From positions 96,407 to 160,406 of the forward strand of contig NZ_FOGE01000010.1 in assembly GCF_900111125.1 (NCBI RefSeq): 64,000 nucleotides of DNA. Reading direction: 5' to 3'. This DNA is from Sphingobium sp. YR768. Its GTDB lineage: Bacteria > Pseudomonadota > Alphaproteobacteria > Sphingomonadales > Sphingomonadaceae. Positions within the stretch are counted from its first letter, which is position 1; each line of letters begins with the position of its first letter. The position numbers were made by a program, and so were the translations under genes. Below are positions 1-9,080 of the stretch, piece by piece. The notes under the pieces are model-generated. The model saw nothing but the letters and a program-made list of their open reading frames with translations, was not told the origin of the DNA and ran no database searches.

Positions 1-400
1 CCTTGTCCAGCATCGACGCCAGCGATTCGGGCGTGATTTCATCGGCGCGCTGTTCGGCGGCGACCGATTCGATCCAGCTATTGGTGATCTTGCCTCGTTC
101 CATCATGACCGCGCGGATCGCCTTTTCCACGCCGATATTGGCGCCGGTCAGATAATCGAGCGCGACGCTGAAATTGATCGGCGTCAGGTCCAGGTCATGA
201 GCGAACAGGAAATCGCCGATATCCCCATAAAGCTGGCGACGGCGGTTGATTTCCCGATTGGAGGCGGTGCCGGTTCGCGGCCGCTGCTCTTCCTCCTCCT
301 CCGACTCCTCGACCTTGCCGGAAAGCCCCCTGGCCCAGCGCGCCAGACGGTCGGTTAGCCCATGTTGCGGGCTAGCGGATGAAGATGTTGCCCCAGTCAT
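1..400 (-). CDS. N-terminal part of a probable GGDEF (diguanylate cyclase) protein, cut by the window edge
   Basis: Reading leftward from the ATG at 398-400, an open frame runs off the window without a stop. The first 30 residues are Ser-rich and are followed by an acidic run (EESEEEEEQ). A conserved-looking helical segment follows, containing LYGDIGDFLFAHDLDLTP and then NFSVALDYLTGANIG. From memory this resembles the N-terminal region of alphaproteobacterial GGDEF proteins that precedes the cyclase domain. The catalytic domain itself lies outside the window, so the assignment is an inference. No convincing ribosome binding site precedes the ATG. Confidence 0.5.
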   Translation of the reverse strand, partial: MTGATSSSASPQHGLTDRLARWARGLSGKVEESEEEEEQRPRTGTASNREINRRRQLYGDIGDFLFAHDLDLTPINFSVALDYLTGANIGVEKAIRAVMMERGKITNSWIESVAAEQRADEITPESLASMLDK

Positions 401-472
401 GATGGCAATAACGGCTGCGGCCAAACAAGGTTAAGGGGGCGGCCACAAAGAATCATGGCGGCACCCGATCCT

Positions 473-1354
473 TCAGATATCTGCGGCAATCAGCCAGTCG
501 CGGAAGATGCGCACGGCCCGCGTCTGCAACGCCCGCGGGCGACAGACGAAGAAGTAGCGATAGGGGCTGTCGACATGGATCGGGAACAGCCGCATCAGCC
601 GCGGATCGCCCGACTGTTCATAATGGCTGGCATGCATCACCGCCACGCCCAGCCCCTGCGCCGCCGCCTCCAGCATCAACTGGCCCGAATCATAATTGTC
701 GATCGCCAGCGGTTGCAGGTCGGGCAGGCCGGCCGCTTCCTTCCAGGCGTCGAAAGACAAGGCCATGTCGCGATGCAGCAGCACGGTCTGCTGCGCCAGC
801 TCCTCGGGCGATTTGAGCGCCTGCGGCCCTTCGCCCAGTTGGCGCCGGCCGATCAGATAGACTTCCTCATGATCCAGCTCATGCGCATAAAGCGCCGGAT
901 CGATATCCTTTGCCATCAGCACGATCGCCGCGTCCAGCCCTTCGCCGAGGCGCGCTACGGCGTGCGGCGTCGTTTCGATGTCGATATGCAATTGGGGATG
1001 CTGCTGGCGCAACCGGCCCAGATGCGGGAACAGGCGCTGAGTCGCGAACAGGGGCATCACCGCCAGCCGCAGGCGCAGCTGGTTGCCGCCGCTCTGGATA
1101 TTTTCCAGCGCCTGGCTCAGCGAATCGAGTGCGGGGGCGATATCGTCCAGCAGGCGCTGCCCGTCGACATTGATCTCCAGTGCCTGATGCTTCCGGTCGA
1201 ACAATGGGCGACCGATAAAGCGTTCCAGCGCCTGTACCCGGCGGCTCAGCGCCGGCGTGGACAGGGCAAGCTCTTCGGCGGCCGCCTTGACGGAGCCAAG
1301 GCGGGCGACCTGAACAAAGGCCTCAAGGGCCGTTAGGGGCGGCAATCTGCGCAT
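473..1354 (-). CDS. LysR-family transcriptional regulator
   Basis: This 293-residue protein has the usual LysR length. Residues 1-60 form the winged helix-turn-helix (LTALEAFVQVARLGSVKAAA, then LSTPALSRRVQALE), and the rest is a periplasmic-binding-protein-type effector domain. The N-terminus resembles the GcvA-like branch. It is transcribed away from the CDC48-type ATPase gene across a 334-bp spacer, which would normally hold its own operator. The effector and targets cannot be read from sequence. Confidence 0.9.
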   Translation of the reverse strand: MRRLPPLTALEAFVQVARLGSVKAAAEELALSTPALSRRVQALERFIGRPLFDRKHQALEINVDGQRLLDDIAPALDSLSQALENIQSGGNQLRLRLAVMPLFATQRLFPHLGRLRQQHPQLHIDIETTPHAVARLGEGLDAAIVLMAKDIDPALYAHELDHEEVYLIGRRQLGEGPQALKSPEELAQQTVLLHRDMALSFDAWKEAAGLPDLQPLAIDNYDSGQLMLEAAAQGLGVAVMHASHYEQSGDPRLMRLFPIHVDSPYRYFFVCRPRALQTRAVRIFRDWLIAADI

Positions 1355-1477
1355 AATCTGTAAAATTCCGAAGCCGATCCGCTGCGCCGCGTCAATTCTA
1401 TTTATCGAACGGCGCGCATCCTGGTTCCAAGCATCCTATGCACAGAGAGCAGGAAAATGGGAGAAATGGCAAGATGC

Positions 1478-1519
1478 ATTTTTTGCAACTCATCGGATTA
1501 TTTCGCACTTGCAAAAAAT
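1478..1519. repeat. Perfect 11-bp inverted repeat in the LysR/CDC48 spacer
   Basis: ATTTTTTGCAA (1478-1488) and TTGCAAAAAAT (1509-1519) are exact inverse complements separated by 20 bp. The dyad is AT-rich inside GC-rich DNA and lies about 125 bp upstream of the LysR start. It could be an operator or a promoter-associated element. TTGCAA in the right arm could also serve as a -35 box for a rightward transcript ending at 1604. Confidence 0.5.
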
Positions 1520-1574
1520 CATGCCGCACTGCACATAGAACAGGCCTTTCAGGCATCCTCTCCTAAAAACTTTC

Positions 1575-1604
1575 AGGGCTGGCTTTCGGGCTGGCCCTTT
1601 TTTT
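1575..1604 (+). terminator. Rho-independent terminator with no protein gene in front of it
   Basis: AGGGCTGGC (1575-1583) pairs with GCTGGCCCT (1590-1598), using two G-U pairs and a TTTCGG loop, and is followed by a run of seven T. It points rightward, yet the nearest gene to the left runs leftward. It therefore most likely ends a short non-coding RNA starting somewhere in 1500-1560, or attenuates a long leader of the ATPase gene. Confidence 0.65.
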
Positions 1605-1688
1605 GTCCGGCGCGGTTGTGACCACGGGGTCTTTCCGATCGTGACTGCGTTTCCTATCTCCTTGGCGAACCATAAGCGGGGATGATGC

Positions 1689-3983
1689 GTGGCCGATCAG
1701 GAACAGACAGGACGCCGGATTCAGGTCGCCAATGCGCGGCCGGAGGATGCAGGACGCGGATTGGCGCGGCTGCCGCTGGCCGTCATGGCCGAACTGCATC
1801 TGGCCGAAGGCGATGTGATAGAGATTGTCGGCAAGCGGCCGACCTCCGCCCGGGTGGTGCGCCCCTATAAGGAAGATGAAGGGCTGGACGTGCTCCGGCT
1901 GGACGGTCTGCAACGCGCCAATGCCGGTGTCGGATCGGGCGATTTCGTCCAGATCGCAAAAATAGAACCCCGTCCGGCCCAGCGCGTGGTGTTCGCGCCT
2001 GCACAAAATAACCTGCGGTTGCAGGGCAATCCCGAAGCGCTCAAGCGTGTTTTCTTTCAGCGGCCGCTGGCGGCGGGCGATGTCGTCGCGACCGCCGGGC
2101 AGCAACAGGTGCCGCCCGGCGACATGCCGCCGCAACTGCGCCAGATGCTGGCCGCACCGGCCTATGCCCTTCAGGAAATCCGCCTGGTCGTGGTGTCGAC
2201 CGTGCCCAAGGGCGTCGTCCATATCGACGCGGAGACCGAAGTCGAACTGCGCGCCGAATATGAGGAGCCGCGCGAATCGCGCCGGGCCGACGTCACCTAT
2301 GACGATGTCGGCGGCATGGCCGAAACGATCGACCAGTTGCGCGAAATGGTCGAACTACCGCTGCGCTATCCCGAACTGTTTGAACGGCTGGGCGTCGATC
2401 CGCCCAAGGGCGTCTTGCTGCACGGCCCGCCGGGCACTGGCAAGACCCGGCTCGCCCGCGCCGTCGCCAATGAATCGGAAGCGGAATTTTTCCTGATCAA
2501 CGGGCCGGAGATCATGGGGTCGGCCTATGGCGAATCGGAAAAGCAGCTGCGCGAGATATTCGAGGCGGCGGCCAAGGCCGCGCCCTCGATCCTGTTCATA
2601 GACGAGATCGATTCGATCGCGCCCAAGCGTGGCAATGTGACCGGCGAGACGGAAAAGCGCCTCGTCGCCCAGTTGCTGACGCTGATGGACGGGCTCGAAC
2701 CGCGCACCAACCTCGTCGTCATCGCCGCCACCAATCGGCCCGAGGCGATCGACGAGGCGCTGCGCCGTCCCGGCCGGTTCGACCGGGAAATCGTTGTCGG
2801 TGTTCCCGACGAGCGTGGCCGCCGCGAAATCCTGGGCATTCACACGCGCGGCATGCCGCTGGGGGACAAGGTCGACCTCGCCGAACTGGCGCGCATGACC
2901 TACGGCTTCGTCGGTGCGGACCTCGCGGCGCTCAGCCGCGAGGCGGCGATCGAGACGGTGCGTCGCTTCATGCCCCGGCTCAATCTGGAGGAAGGCACGA
3001 TCCCCGCCGACGTGCTGGAGGAACTCTCCGTCACGCGCGAGGATTTCATGGCCGCGATCAAGCGGGTCCAGCCTTCCGCCATGCGCGAAGTGATGGTGCA
3101 GGCGCCCAATATCGGCTGGTCCGATATCGGCGGGCTGGACGATGCGCAGATGCGCCTGAAGGAAGGGGTGGAGCTACCGCTCAAGGACCCCGACGCCTTC
3201 CGCCGCATCGGCATCCGCCCGGCCAAGGGCTTCCTGCTCTACGGCCCGCCCGGCACCGGCAAGACCCTGCTGGCCAAGGCGGTCGCACGGGAGGCGCAGG
3301 CCAATTTCATCGCCACCAAGTCGAGCGACCTCCTGTCGAAATGGTATGGCGAAAGCGAACAGCAGATCGCCCGCCTGTTCGCCCGTGCGCGGCAGGTGGC
3401 GCCCACCGTCATCTTCATCGATGAACTGGACAGTCTGGTCCCCGCGCGCGGCGGTGGCCTTGGTGAACCGGCGGTGACGGAACGGGTGGTCAACACCATC
3501 CTCGCCGAAATGGACGGGCTGGAGGAGTTGCAGTCGGTGGTCGTCATCGGCGCGACCAACCGGCCGACGCTGATCGATCCGGCGCTGCTGCGGCCGGGCC
3601 GGTTCGATGAGCTGATCTATGTGCCGGTGCCCGATCAGGCCGGGCGGCGGCGCATATTGGGCATCCATACCGGCAAGATGCCGCTGGCGAACGATGTCGA
3701 TCTGGACGCGCTGGCGGCGCAGACCGAACGCTTCACCGGCGCCGATCTGGAAGATCTGGTGCGGCGGGCCGGTCTGGTGGCGCTGCGCCAGTCGCTCAGT
3801 GTCGCCTCGGTCACGCAGGCGCATTTCGACGCCGCGCTGGAGGATACGCGCGCCTCGGTCACGCCGGAAATGGAGCGCGAATATGAGCAAATCCAGTCGC
3901 AACTGAAGCAGCGGGCGATGCAGGTCGATCCGATCGGCTTTGTCTCGCCCGGCATGTTGCGGCCGCGCGATCGCGCCGATTGA
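1689..3983 (+). CDS. CDC48/VCP-type AAA+ ATPase with two ATPase domains
   Basis: This 764-residue protein has the full p97/CDC48/VAT layout: an N-terminal substrate-binding region (about 1-190), a D1 ATPase and a D2 ATPase. Walker A GPPGTGKT occurs near residues 246-253 and again near 519-526. The Walker B sequences are [10 protein letters not shown] and [10 protein letters not shown], and arginine-finger/sensor motifs ([16 protein letters not shown]) are present in both domains. Such proteins use ATP to unfold or extract proteins from complexes; the bacterial substrates are not known. It starts with GTG because an in-frame stop lies at 1683. There is no neighbouring protease or ubiquitin-like gene. 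Confidence 0.93.
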   Translation: MADQEQTGRRIQVANARPEDAGRGLARLPLAVMAELHLAEGDVIEIVGKRPTSARVVRPYKEDEGLDVLRLDGLQRANAGVGSGDFVQIAKIEPRPAQRVVFAPAQNNLRLQGNPEALKRVFFQRPLAAGDVVATAGQQQVPPGDMPPQLRQMLAAPAYALQEIRLVVVSTVPKGVVHIDAETEVELRAEYEEPRESRRADVTYDDVGGMAETIDQLREMVELPLRYPELFERLGVDPPKGVLLHGPPGTGKTRLARAVANESEAEFFLINGPEIMGSAYGESEKQLREIFEAAAKAAPSILFIDEIDSIAPKRGNVTGETEKRLVAQLLTLMDGLEPRTNLVVIAATNRPEAIDEALRRPGRFDREIVVGVPDERGRREILGIHTRGMPLGDKVDLAELARMTYGFVGADLAALSREAAIETVRRFMPRLNLEEGTIPADVLEELSVTREDFMAAIKRVQPSAMREVMVQAPNIGWSDIGGLDDAQMRLKEGVELPLKDPDAFRRIGIRPAKGFLLYGPPGTGKTLLAKAVAREAQANFIATKSSDLLSKWYGESEQQIARLFARARQVAPTVIFIDELDSLVPARGGGLGEPAVTERVVNTILAEMDGLEELQSVVVIGATNRPTLIDPALLRPGRFDELIYVPVPDQAGRRRILGIHTGKMPLANDVDLDALAAQTERFTGADLEDLVRRAGLVALRQSLSVASVTQAHFDAALEDTRASVTPEMEREYEQIQSQLKQRAMQVDPIGFVSPGMLRPRDRAD

Positions 3984-4115
3984 CGGCAGGCGCCGGGGCG
4001 GCGGATTGAACAAGTCCGCCGCCCTTGCGTTTTGTGACGGCCTTATTGCAAAGCCGCTTGCCAGTCGGCTTCGGATTTGCAAGGCCGTGACCATGATAGA
4101 GACAGGCGAGCGTTG

Positions 4116-4760
4116 ATGGCCTCCATTCCGTTGAAGAAGAACAAGAATAAGGCTGGTACCGGGTCGACCGGATCATTCTTCCGCCAGTGGGGCATGTTCT
4201 TTCGCCAGTTCATGAAGCATCCCGGCATGATCGGATCGGTCATCCCCTCGTCCGCTACGCTGGTGGACCGGATGCTGGATCAGGTCGACTGGCGCAACAC
4301 CCGCCTGTTCGTAGAATATGGACCGGGCGTGGGGACCTTCACCCGCTCGATCCTCGATCGGTTGCCCGCCGATGCGACCTTGCTGACGATCGACCTCAAT
4401 CTGGACTTCGTCGCCTATCTGGAGGCGGAGATTGACGATCCCCGCCTGCGCGTCGTCCATGGCTCGGCCGCAGACGTGCGCCGTTTCATCAAGGAAGCGG
4501 GCCATTATCAGGCCGACTATGTCCTGTCCGGAATCCCTTTCTCTACCCTGCCGGACGGCGTGGGCACGGCGATCTGCGCCGAAACCCGCGCCGCGCTGCG
4601 TCCGGGCGGCGCCTTCCTGATCTATCAATATTCGCGTTATGTCTGCGACATGCTGACGCCGCTGTTCGATGATGTCAGCGACTCGCTGGAATGGCGCAAT
4701 ATCCCGCCCTGCCGCATGATTCGCGCGGTGAAGCAGGATCTGATGGCACAGGCCGCCTAA
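4116..4760 (+). CDS. Class I SAM-dependent methyltransferase, PmtA-like
   Basis: This 214-residue protein has SAM motif I (EYGPGVG, residues 67-73) and a following acidic residue in LLTIDLNLDF. The leading segment FFRQFMKHPGMIGSVIPSS and the later LSGIPFSTLP resemble the phospholipid N-methyltransferase (PmtA) group related to rRNA adenine dimethylases. That group methylates phosphatidylethanolamine. The substrate here is inferred only. The ATG at 4116 was preferred to an upstream TTG (4077) because the extension is short and highly charged without family resemblance. Confidence 0.65.
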   Translation: MASIPLKKNKNKAGTGSTGSFFRQWGMFFRQFMKHPGMIGSVIPSSATLVDRMLDQVDWRNTRLFVEYGPGVGTFTRSILDRLPADATLLTIDLNLDFVAYLEAEIDDPRLRVVHGSAADVRRFIKEAGHYQADYVLSGIPFSTLPDGVGTAICAETRAALRPGGAFLIYQYSRYVCDMLTPLFDDVSDSLEWRNIPPCRMIRAVKQDLMAQAA

Positions 4761-4781
4761 TTCTTGAATTCGATCAAGAAT
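4760..4781. repeat. 8-bp inverted repeat after the methyltransferase gene
   Basis: ATTCTTGA and TCAAGAAT flank a 6-base centre, beginning at the last base of the methyltransferase stop codon. The rightward side is followed by A, not T, so it is not a terminator for that gene. It may be an operator for the LuxR-type gene that starts 89 bp later. Confidence 0.35.
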
Positions 4782-4869
4782 AAAAAAGGATAAAGTGCCG
4801 CCACGACATCTTGTTTGACTTCACCTGTCCTTCGGATAACGCCGATCCGGGGCATGGGGGCATTTAGAG

Positions 4870-5970
4870 ATGGCGACATCCGCCAGCAGCAAGGATGACT
4901 GGGCCGACATCTTCCTGTCGGCCGCACTGGAGCCGGAAAAATGGGGACAGGCCATCCATGCGATGGCGCAGGCGACAGGATCGCGTCATGGCCAGTTGAT
5001 CGGCTTTGGCGCGGGCGCGTCCGCCTTCAACTGGATCAGCGAGATCGACGACAGCATTCTCGCCAAAAGCGCGTCGATCGAACAGAGCGCGCCGGATCTC
5101 AATTTCCGTGTCGCGGCGGATCGCCTGCCCGATCGGCCCGCCATCGTCCACGAAGCCCATTATGATATCGCCCGCCGGTCGCTGCGTGCCGACGATTATC
5201 TCGACCTCTGTTCGGATTTCGACATTTTCGACGGCTGTCAGTCCAAGCTGGTGGCGAGCGACCATCAGATGATCGGCCTCGCCCTGCTGCGCGGCAGCAA
5301 GGATGGCCGGACGACCGAGGGGCAACGCGCCCTGTTCGCAGACATTGCCGGCCACGCCCGCACCGCCGTCCGCCTGCAACAGGCGATCGAGCAGCAGGGT
5401 TTCGCCCTGCTGGCCGGCACGTTCGAGGCGATGGACCGGGCCTGCTGGCTGCTCGACGCAACCGGGCGGGTCGGCGGCATGACGCCCCGTGCGGAAAATC
5501 TGTTGTCGACCAGCCGTATCCGGGTCAGCGATGGATGGCTCGCCAGCGACCGGGCGGACGAGACACGCGCCATCCTGCGCGCCGTGCGCACCGTCATCGA
5601 ACCGCCCGGCCGCGCCGCCGATCCGGTGGCGCTGGCCGATGCCGATGGCGGGGTCGCGATCATGCTGGAATTTTATCCGCTGCCGGTGCGGCCCTGGGCC
5701 TTGCCCTTTGCGCCGCGCGCCATTGCGATCGCGCGGGTCGGCGCGCCCAGCGACCGCCATGTGCAGTTGCTGACGCGCACCTTCCGCCTCACGCCCGCCG
5801 AAGCGGACATCGCCATTCGTCTGGCTGCCGGCCAGTCGCGACCGGACATCGCCGCCGCGCGGGGCGTCTCCGCCGCCACGCTGAAGGTTCAGTTGCGCAG
5901 CATCTATGACAAGACCGGATGCCAGCGGGAATCCCAGCTTGTCCGCATCGTCGGCCTGATCAGCCACTGA
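4870..5970 (+). CDS. LuxR-type helix-turn-helix regulator with a large N-terminal sensor region
   Basis: The protein has 366 residues. The last 65 or so carry a LuxR/FixJ-type DNA-binding domain (LTPAEADIAIRLAAGQSRPD, then ARGVSAATLKVQLRSIYDKTG). The first 290 residues show no response-regulator receiver and no autoinducer-binding signature that I recognise. They may form a PAS/GAF-like sensor. The gene stands alone between the methyltransferase and proA. A 16-bp near-palindrome 25 bp after its stop may be connected to regulation of the region. Confidence 0.75.
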   Translation: MATSASSKDDWADIFLSAALEPEKWGQAIHAMAQATGSRHGQLIGFGAGASAFNWISEIDDSILAKSASIEQSAPDLNFRVAADRLPDRPAIVHEAHYDIARRSLRADDYLDLCSDFDIFDGCQSKLVASDHQMIGLALLRGSKDGRTTEGQRALFADIAGHARTAVRLQQAIEQQGFALLAGTFEAMDRACWLLDATGRVGGMTPRAENLLSTSRIRVSDGWLASDRADETRAILRAVRTVIEPPGRAADPVALADADGGVAIMLEFYPLPVRPWALPFAPRAIAIARVGAPSDRHVQLLTRTFRLTPAEADIAIRLAAGQSRPDIAAARGVSAATLKVQLRSIYDKTGCQRESQLVRIVGLISH

Positions 5971-5995
5971 GATTTTCGCCGCATTTCTGAGGCTC

Positions 5996-6011
5996 TACCC
6001 CTTATGGGGTA
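5996..6011. promoter_or_regulatory. 16-bp inverted repeat TACCCC-N4-GGGGTA
   Basis: TACCCC (5996-6001) and GGGGTA (6006-6011) are perfect half sites around TTAT. The site lies in the 237-bp spacer between the LuxR-type gene and proA, which otherwise shows no convincing gene. Its symmetry and size fit a dimeric-regulator operator; this is an inference from shape alone. Confidence 0.35.
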
Positions 6012-6207
6012 TGTGGGCGACCGGCGAAGCGGATAGGAAGGATGGCGAGGCAGGGTTCTTCTGCCCGCCGATGGCCGGACCATATGCGACCCATGGTTCG
6101 GCCGTCGGCACCACCTCCTCGATATCCGTGATCATCGACCTGACAGGCTTTTGCCGGATGGCGCTTTCATGCTACAGGCGCGGCCGATCTTCCGGCGAGA
6201 GCTTTGC

Positions 6208-7473
6208 ATGAACGACCTGACCCAGACCCCCGAAATGCTGATCGCGATGCTCGGCGCGCGCGCGCGCACGGCCGCCGCCGTCATCGCGCAGGCGAGCGAC
6301 GCGCAGAAGGCGGATGCCCTGCGCCGCGCGGCCCAGGCGTTGCGGGATCAGGCGCCGGCGATTCTCGCCGCCAATGCCCGCGACATGGAAAATGCCGCCG
6401 CCAACGGCCTGTCGCCCGCGATGCTGGACCGGCTGCGGCTGGACGAAGGCCGGATCGAGGGCGCCGCCGCCGGCGTGGAGCAGGTCGCCGGCCTGCCCAA
6501 TCCGCTCGGCAGCGTGATCGACAAGGTGGTGCGCCCCAACGGACTGGAGCTTTCCCGCGTGCGCGTGCCGCTGGGCGTGATCGGCATCATCTATGAAAGC
6601 CGCCCCAATGTGACGGCGGATGCCGCTGCCCTCTGCCTGCGCGCCGGCAATGCCGTCATCCTGCGCGGCGGCAGCGAGGCGAAGGAAAGCAACCGCGCCA
6701 TCCACGCTGCGATGGTGGAAGGGATCGTCGCCGCCGGGCTGCCGGCCGAAGCCGTGCAACTGGTCCCCACCACCGATCGTGCGGCGGTCGGCGCGCTGCT
6801 AAGGGCCTCGGAATTTGTCGACCTGATCGTGCCGCGCGGCGGCAAGAGCCTGGTCGCGCGCGTGCAGGAGGAAGCGCGCGTGCCCGTGCTCGCCCATCTG
6901 GACGGCATCAACCACAGCTATGTCGACGGCGCGGCCGATCCCGCCATGGCGCGCAATCTGGTGGTCAATGCCAAGATGCGCCGTACCGGCATTTGCGGAT
7001 CGACCGAAACGGTGCTGATCGACCGCGCCTATGGGCAGGCGCCCGCGCTGGTGCAGGCGCTGCTCGACGCGCAATGCGAAGTGCGCGGCGACGAAGCGAT
7101 ACAGGCGATGGACGCCCGCGTGATCGCGGCGTCGGAAGCGGACTGGGATACCGAATATCTGGACGCGATCGTGTCGATCCGGCTGGTCGACGGCGTTGCG
7201 GAGGCGATCGCCCATATTGCCGCCCATGCCAGCCATCATACCGATGCGATCATTACCGACGATGCGGCGGTGGCCGAACATTTCCTCAATGCCGTCGACA
7301 GCGCGATCGTGATGTGGAACGCCTCCACCCAGTTCGCCGATGGCGCCGAATTCGGTCTGGGTGCGGAAATCGGCATTTCCACCGGCCGCCTCCATGCACG
7401 CGGTCCGGTGGCTCTGGAAGGGCTGACCACCTATAAATGGATCGTGCGCGGCACTGGTCAGGCGCGGCCGTAA
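6208..7473 (+). CDS. proA: Glutamate-5-semialdehyde dehydrogenase (gamma-glutamyl phosphate reductase)
   Basis: ProA reduces gamma-glutamyl phosphate to glutamate-5-semialdehyde with NADPH, the second step of proline synthesis in the cytoplasm. The 421-residue length is normal. The sequence has the family's [14 protein letters not shown], the [11 protein letters not shown] segment and the catalytic cysteine in [10 protein letters not shown] (Cys263). The ATG at 6208 was chosen over 6151 because the upstream stretch has no family resemblance. proB is not adjacent. nadD, rsfS and rlmH, which I would expect beside proA in related genomes, lie 30 kb away here. Confidence 0.95.
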   Translation: MNDLTQTPEMLIAMLGARARTAAAVIAQASDAQKADALRRAAQALRDQAPAILAANARDMENAAANGLSPAMLDRLRLDEGRIEGAAAGVEQVAGLPNPLGSVIDKVVRPNGLELSRVRVPLGVIGIIYESRPNVTADAAALCLRAGNAVILRGGSEAKESNRAIHAAMVEGIVAAGLPAEAVQLVPTTDRAAVGALLRASEFVDLIVPRGGKSLVARVQEEARVPVLAHLDGINHSYVDGAADPAMARNLVVNAKMRRTGICGSTETVLIDRAYGQAPALVQALLDAQCEVRGDEAIQAMDARVIAASEADWDTEYLDAIVSIRLVDGVAEAIAHIAAHASHHTDAIITDDAAVAEHFLNAVDSAIVMWNASTQFADGAEFGLGAEIGISTGRLHARGPVALEGLTTYKWIVRGTGQARP

Positions 7474-7564
7474 AAGTCCATGGTAACGCAACTGCCGTCC
7501 GCTTGATAAAACACAATTTTAGGACGTCGCTGCAATAAGGAGGTGTGTAGGGAAAGGGCGTATT

Positions 7565-7903
7565 ATGGAAGTGATTATACTAATCGTCGTGGTTGCGGTG
7601 GGTCTATTTTATCTTCCTCAGCTTTTATCCGATAAGAAAACGAAATTGTTCCGACGGGTTTGGTCTACTGAGCGATCTAAGCCGTCGCAATATGTGATCG
7701 ATGCCCAGCATGAAGCGGTCAATGAGCTCTTTGCTATGTACTCTATCGGAGAGACGGGCACGCCTGAAGCGCTTCGAACCCCGGTAGCGACCCTGATGGC
7801 AGATGCGATTACCTTTGACCTGAAAAACCCGGTAAGTGGTGGTGTTAAGGTGGCCGATGTATTGTCGCGCCACATCAGAATTCAGTTTTCGCTCAATAGC
7901 TGA
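7565..7903 (+). CDS. Small membrane-anchored protein of unknown function, low GC
   Basis: This 112-residue protein begins with a hydrophobic anchor (VIILIVVVAVGLFYLPQLL), followed by a soluble, mostly polar region. I do not recognise a family. The base composition is clearly lower in GC than the surrounding genes, as is the spacer before it. An AAGGAGG lies about 20 bp before the ATG and a GGGAAAGGG lies closer, so the start is plausible but not certain. It sits convergent to kdsA and after proA. The composition suggests recent acquisition. Confidence 0.55.
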   Translation: MEVIILIVVVAVGLFYLPQLLSDKKTKLFRRVWSTERSKPSQYVIDAQHEAVNELFAMYSIGETGTPEALRTPVATLMADAITFDLKNPVSGGVKVADVLSRHIRIQFSLNS

Positions 7904-7932
7904 CTGACTGCTACAAATAGGGGAGGCAGACT

Positions 7933-8760
7933 CTACCTTTTCACCACCTGATCGATTGCGCGCAGCGTTTTAAGCATCGGCCCGACCCATCCCAGCGGCA
8001 GCATCACCGGCCCGTCGGACGGCGCATTGTCGGGATCGTCATGCGCTTCGGCAAAGATCGCCGCCACGCCCGCCGCCACCGCGCTGCGCGCCAGAACCGG
8101 CGCGAATTCGCGCTGGCCGCCGGACGCCGTGCCAAGCCCGCCGGGCTGCTGCACTGAATGGGTGGCGTCGAACACCACCGGATAGCCGGTCTGCGCCATC
8201 GTAGGCAGCGCGCGCATGTCGCTGACCAGCGTGTTGTAACCGAAACTCGCCCCGCGCTCGGTCAGCAGGATGCGCTCATTCCCGGTCGATGCGACCTTCT
8301 GCGCCACCGCCGCCATATCCCAGGGGGCCAGAAACTGCCCCTTCTTGACGTTGATCACCGCGCCCGTCTTGCCCGCTGCGACCAGCAGGTCGGTCTGGCG
8401 ACAGAGAAAGGCGGGGATTTGCAGGATATCCACAGCCTGCGCCGCCGCTTCCACCTGTTCTGGCCCATGAATGTCGGTCAGCACCGGGCAGCCCAGCGCC
8501 GCCTTCACGTCGGCCAATATGCGCAACCCAGCGTCGATGCCGACGCCGCGCCGACCCGATACCGATGTGCGATTCGCCTTGTCGAAACTGCTCTTGAAGA
8601 TGAAGGGCGCACCCGCATCCTCCGCCGCCTTCGCCAGCGCCTCTGCCATGAACAGCGCATGGTCGCGGCTTTCGATCTGGCAGGGGCCGGAAATCAGGAC
8701 GAAGGGCAGGTCGTTGCCGAAGGTGACGGCACCGACCTTCACATGCTTGGGATCGCTCAT
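7933..8760 (-). CDS. kdsA: 3-deoxy-8-phosphooctulonate (KDO-8-P) synthase
   Basis: KdsA condenses phosphoenolpyruvate with arabinose-5-phosphate to make KDO-8-phosphate for lipopolysaccharide core. The 275-residue protein shows the family sequence LISGPCQIESRDHALFMAE, the FKSSFDKANRTS segment, TDIHGPEQ and FDATHSVQQPGG. The start at 8760 (MSDPKHV) matches the family; the longer frame reaching 8937 runs into a neighbouring gene. The upstream gene on the same strand ends only 5 bp before it, so the two are likely co-transcribed. Confidence 0.95.
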   Translation of the reverse strand: MSDPKHVKVGAVTFGNDLPFVLISGPCQIESRDHALFMAEALAKAAEDAGAPFIFKSSFDKANRTSVSGRRGVGIDAGLRILADVKAALGCPVLTDIHGPEQVEAAAQAVDILQIPAFLCRQTDLLVAAGKTGAVINVKKGQFLAPWDMAAVAQKVASTGNERILLTERGASFGYNTLVSDMRALPTMAQTGYPVVFDATHSVQQPGGLGTASGGQREFAPVLARSAVAAGVAAIFAEAHDDPDNAPSDGPVMLPLGWVGPMLKTLRAIDQVVKR

Positions 8761-8765
8761 GCCGC

Positions 8766-9059
8766 TCACTTGGGCGCTTTGGCGAAGCGGCGCAACAATT
8801 GTCCGCGCCACAGCCCCTTGCCCGGATGATAGTTCCAGCAGAACCAGCCGAAGGTCAGGCAGGCGAGCAGGGCGGGCAACGCCATCGGATCGCCATTGGA
8901 TTTCATATGCCGATAAAAATGCATGTCGGCACGCCACCGGTCCCGCTCGCTGCCGCCGCCATTGATGCCGTACATATTGTCATGCTTCCGGCAGCCAACA
9001 TTGCGGTTGTACTTACGGTGGTCGATGAAATAGCAGTAATCGCGTTCGGGCGTGGTCAT
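8766..9059 (-). CDS. Small protein with a phospholipase-A2-like active-site motif and a C-terminal hydrophobic segment
   Basis: This 97-residue protein contains Cys23-x2-His26-Asp27-x2-Tyr30 (GCRKHDNMYG), followed by Asp45 in RADMHFYRHM. Secreted phospholipases A2 have a Cys-x-x-His-Asp-x-x-Tyr helix followed by a second helix carrying the catalytic Asp, so the spacing is suggestive. The second half has a hydrophobic stretch (ALPALLACLTFGWFCW) that could sit on or in a membrane. There is no signal peptide. It lies 5 bp upstream of kdsA and 21 bp from a divergent hydrolase gene. Phospholipase activity is an inference from this motif only. Confidence 0.6.
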   Translation of the reverse strand: MTTPERDYCYFIDHRKYNRNVGCRKHDNMYGINGGGSERDRWRADMHFYRHMKSNGDPMALPALLACLTFGWFCWNYHPGKGLWRGQLLRRFAKAPK

Positions 9060-9080
9060 GTCCCGATTAGGACCGGGGCA

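Noticed and set aside
455..1336. Open frame of 293 codons opposite the LysR gene
   Set aside because: Arg/His/Gln-rich shadow; the LysR helix-turn-helix is clear on the minus strand.
6011..6211. Open frame of 66 codons upstream of proA
   Set aside because: No ribosome binding site or recognisable feature, and it overlaps the proA start in another frame.
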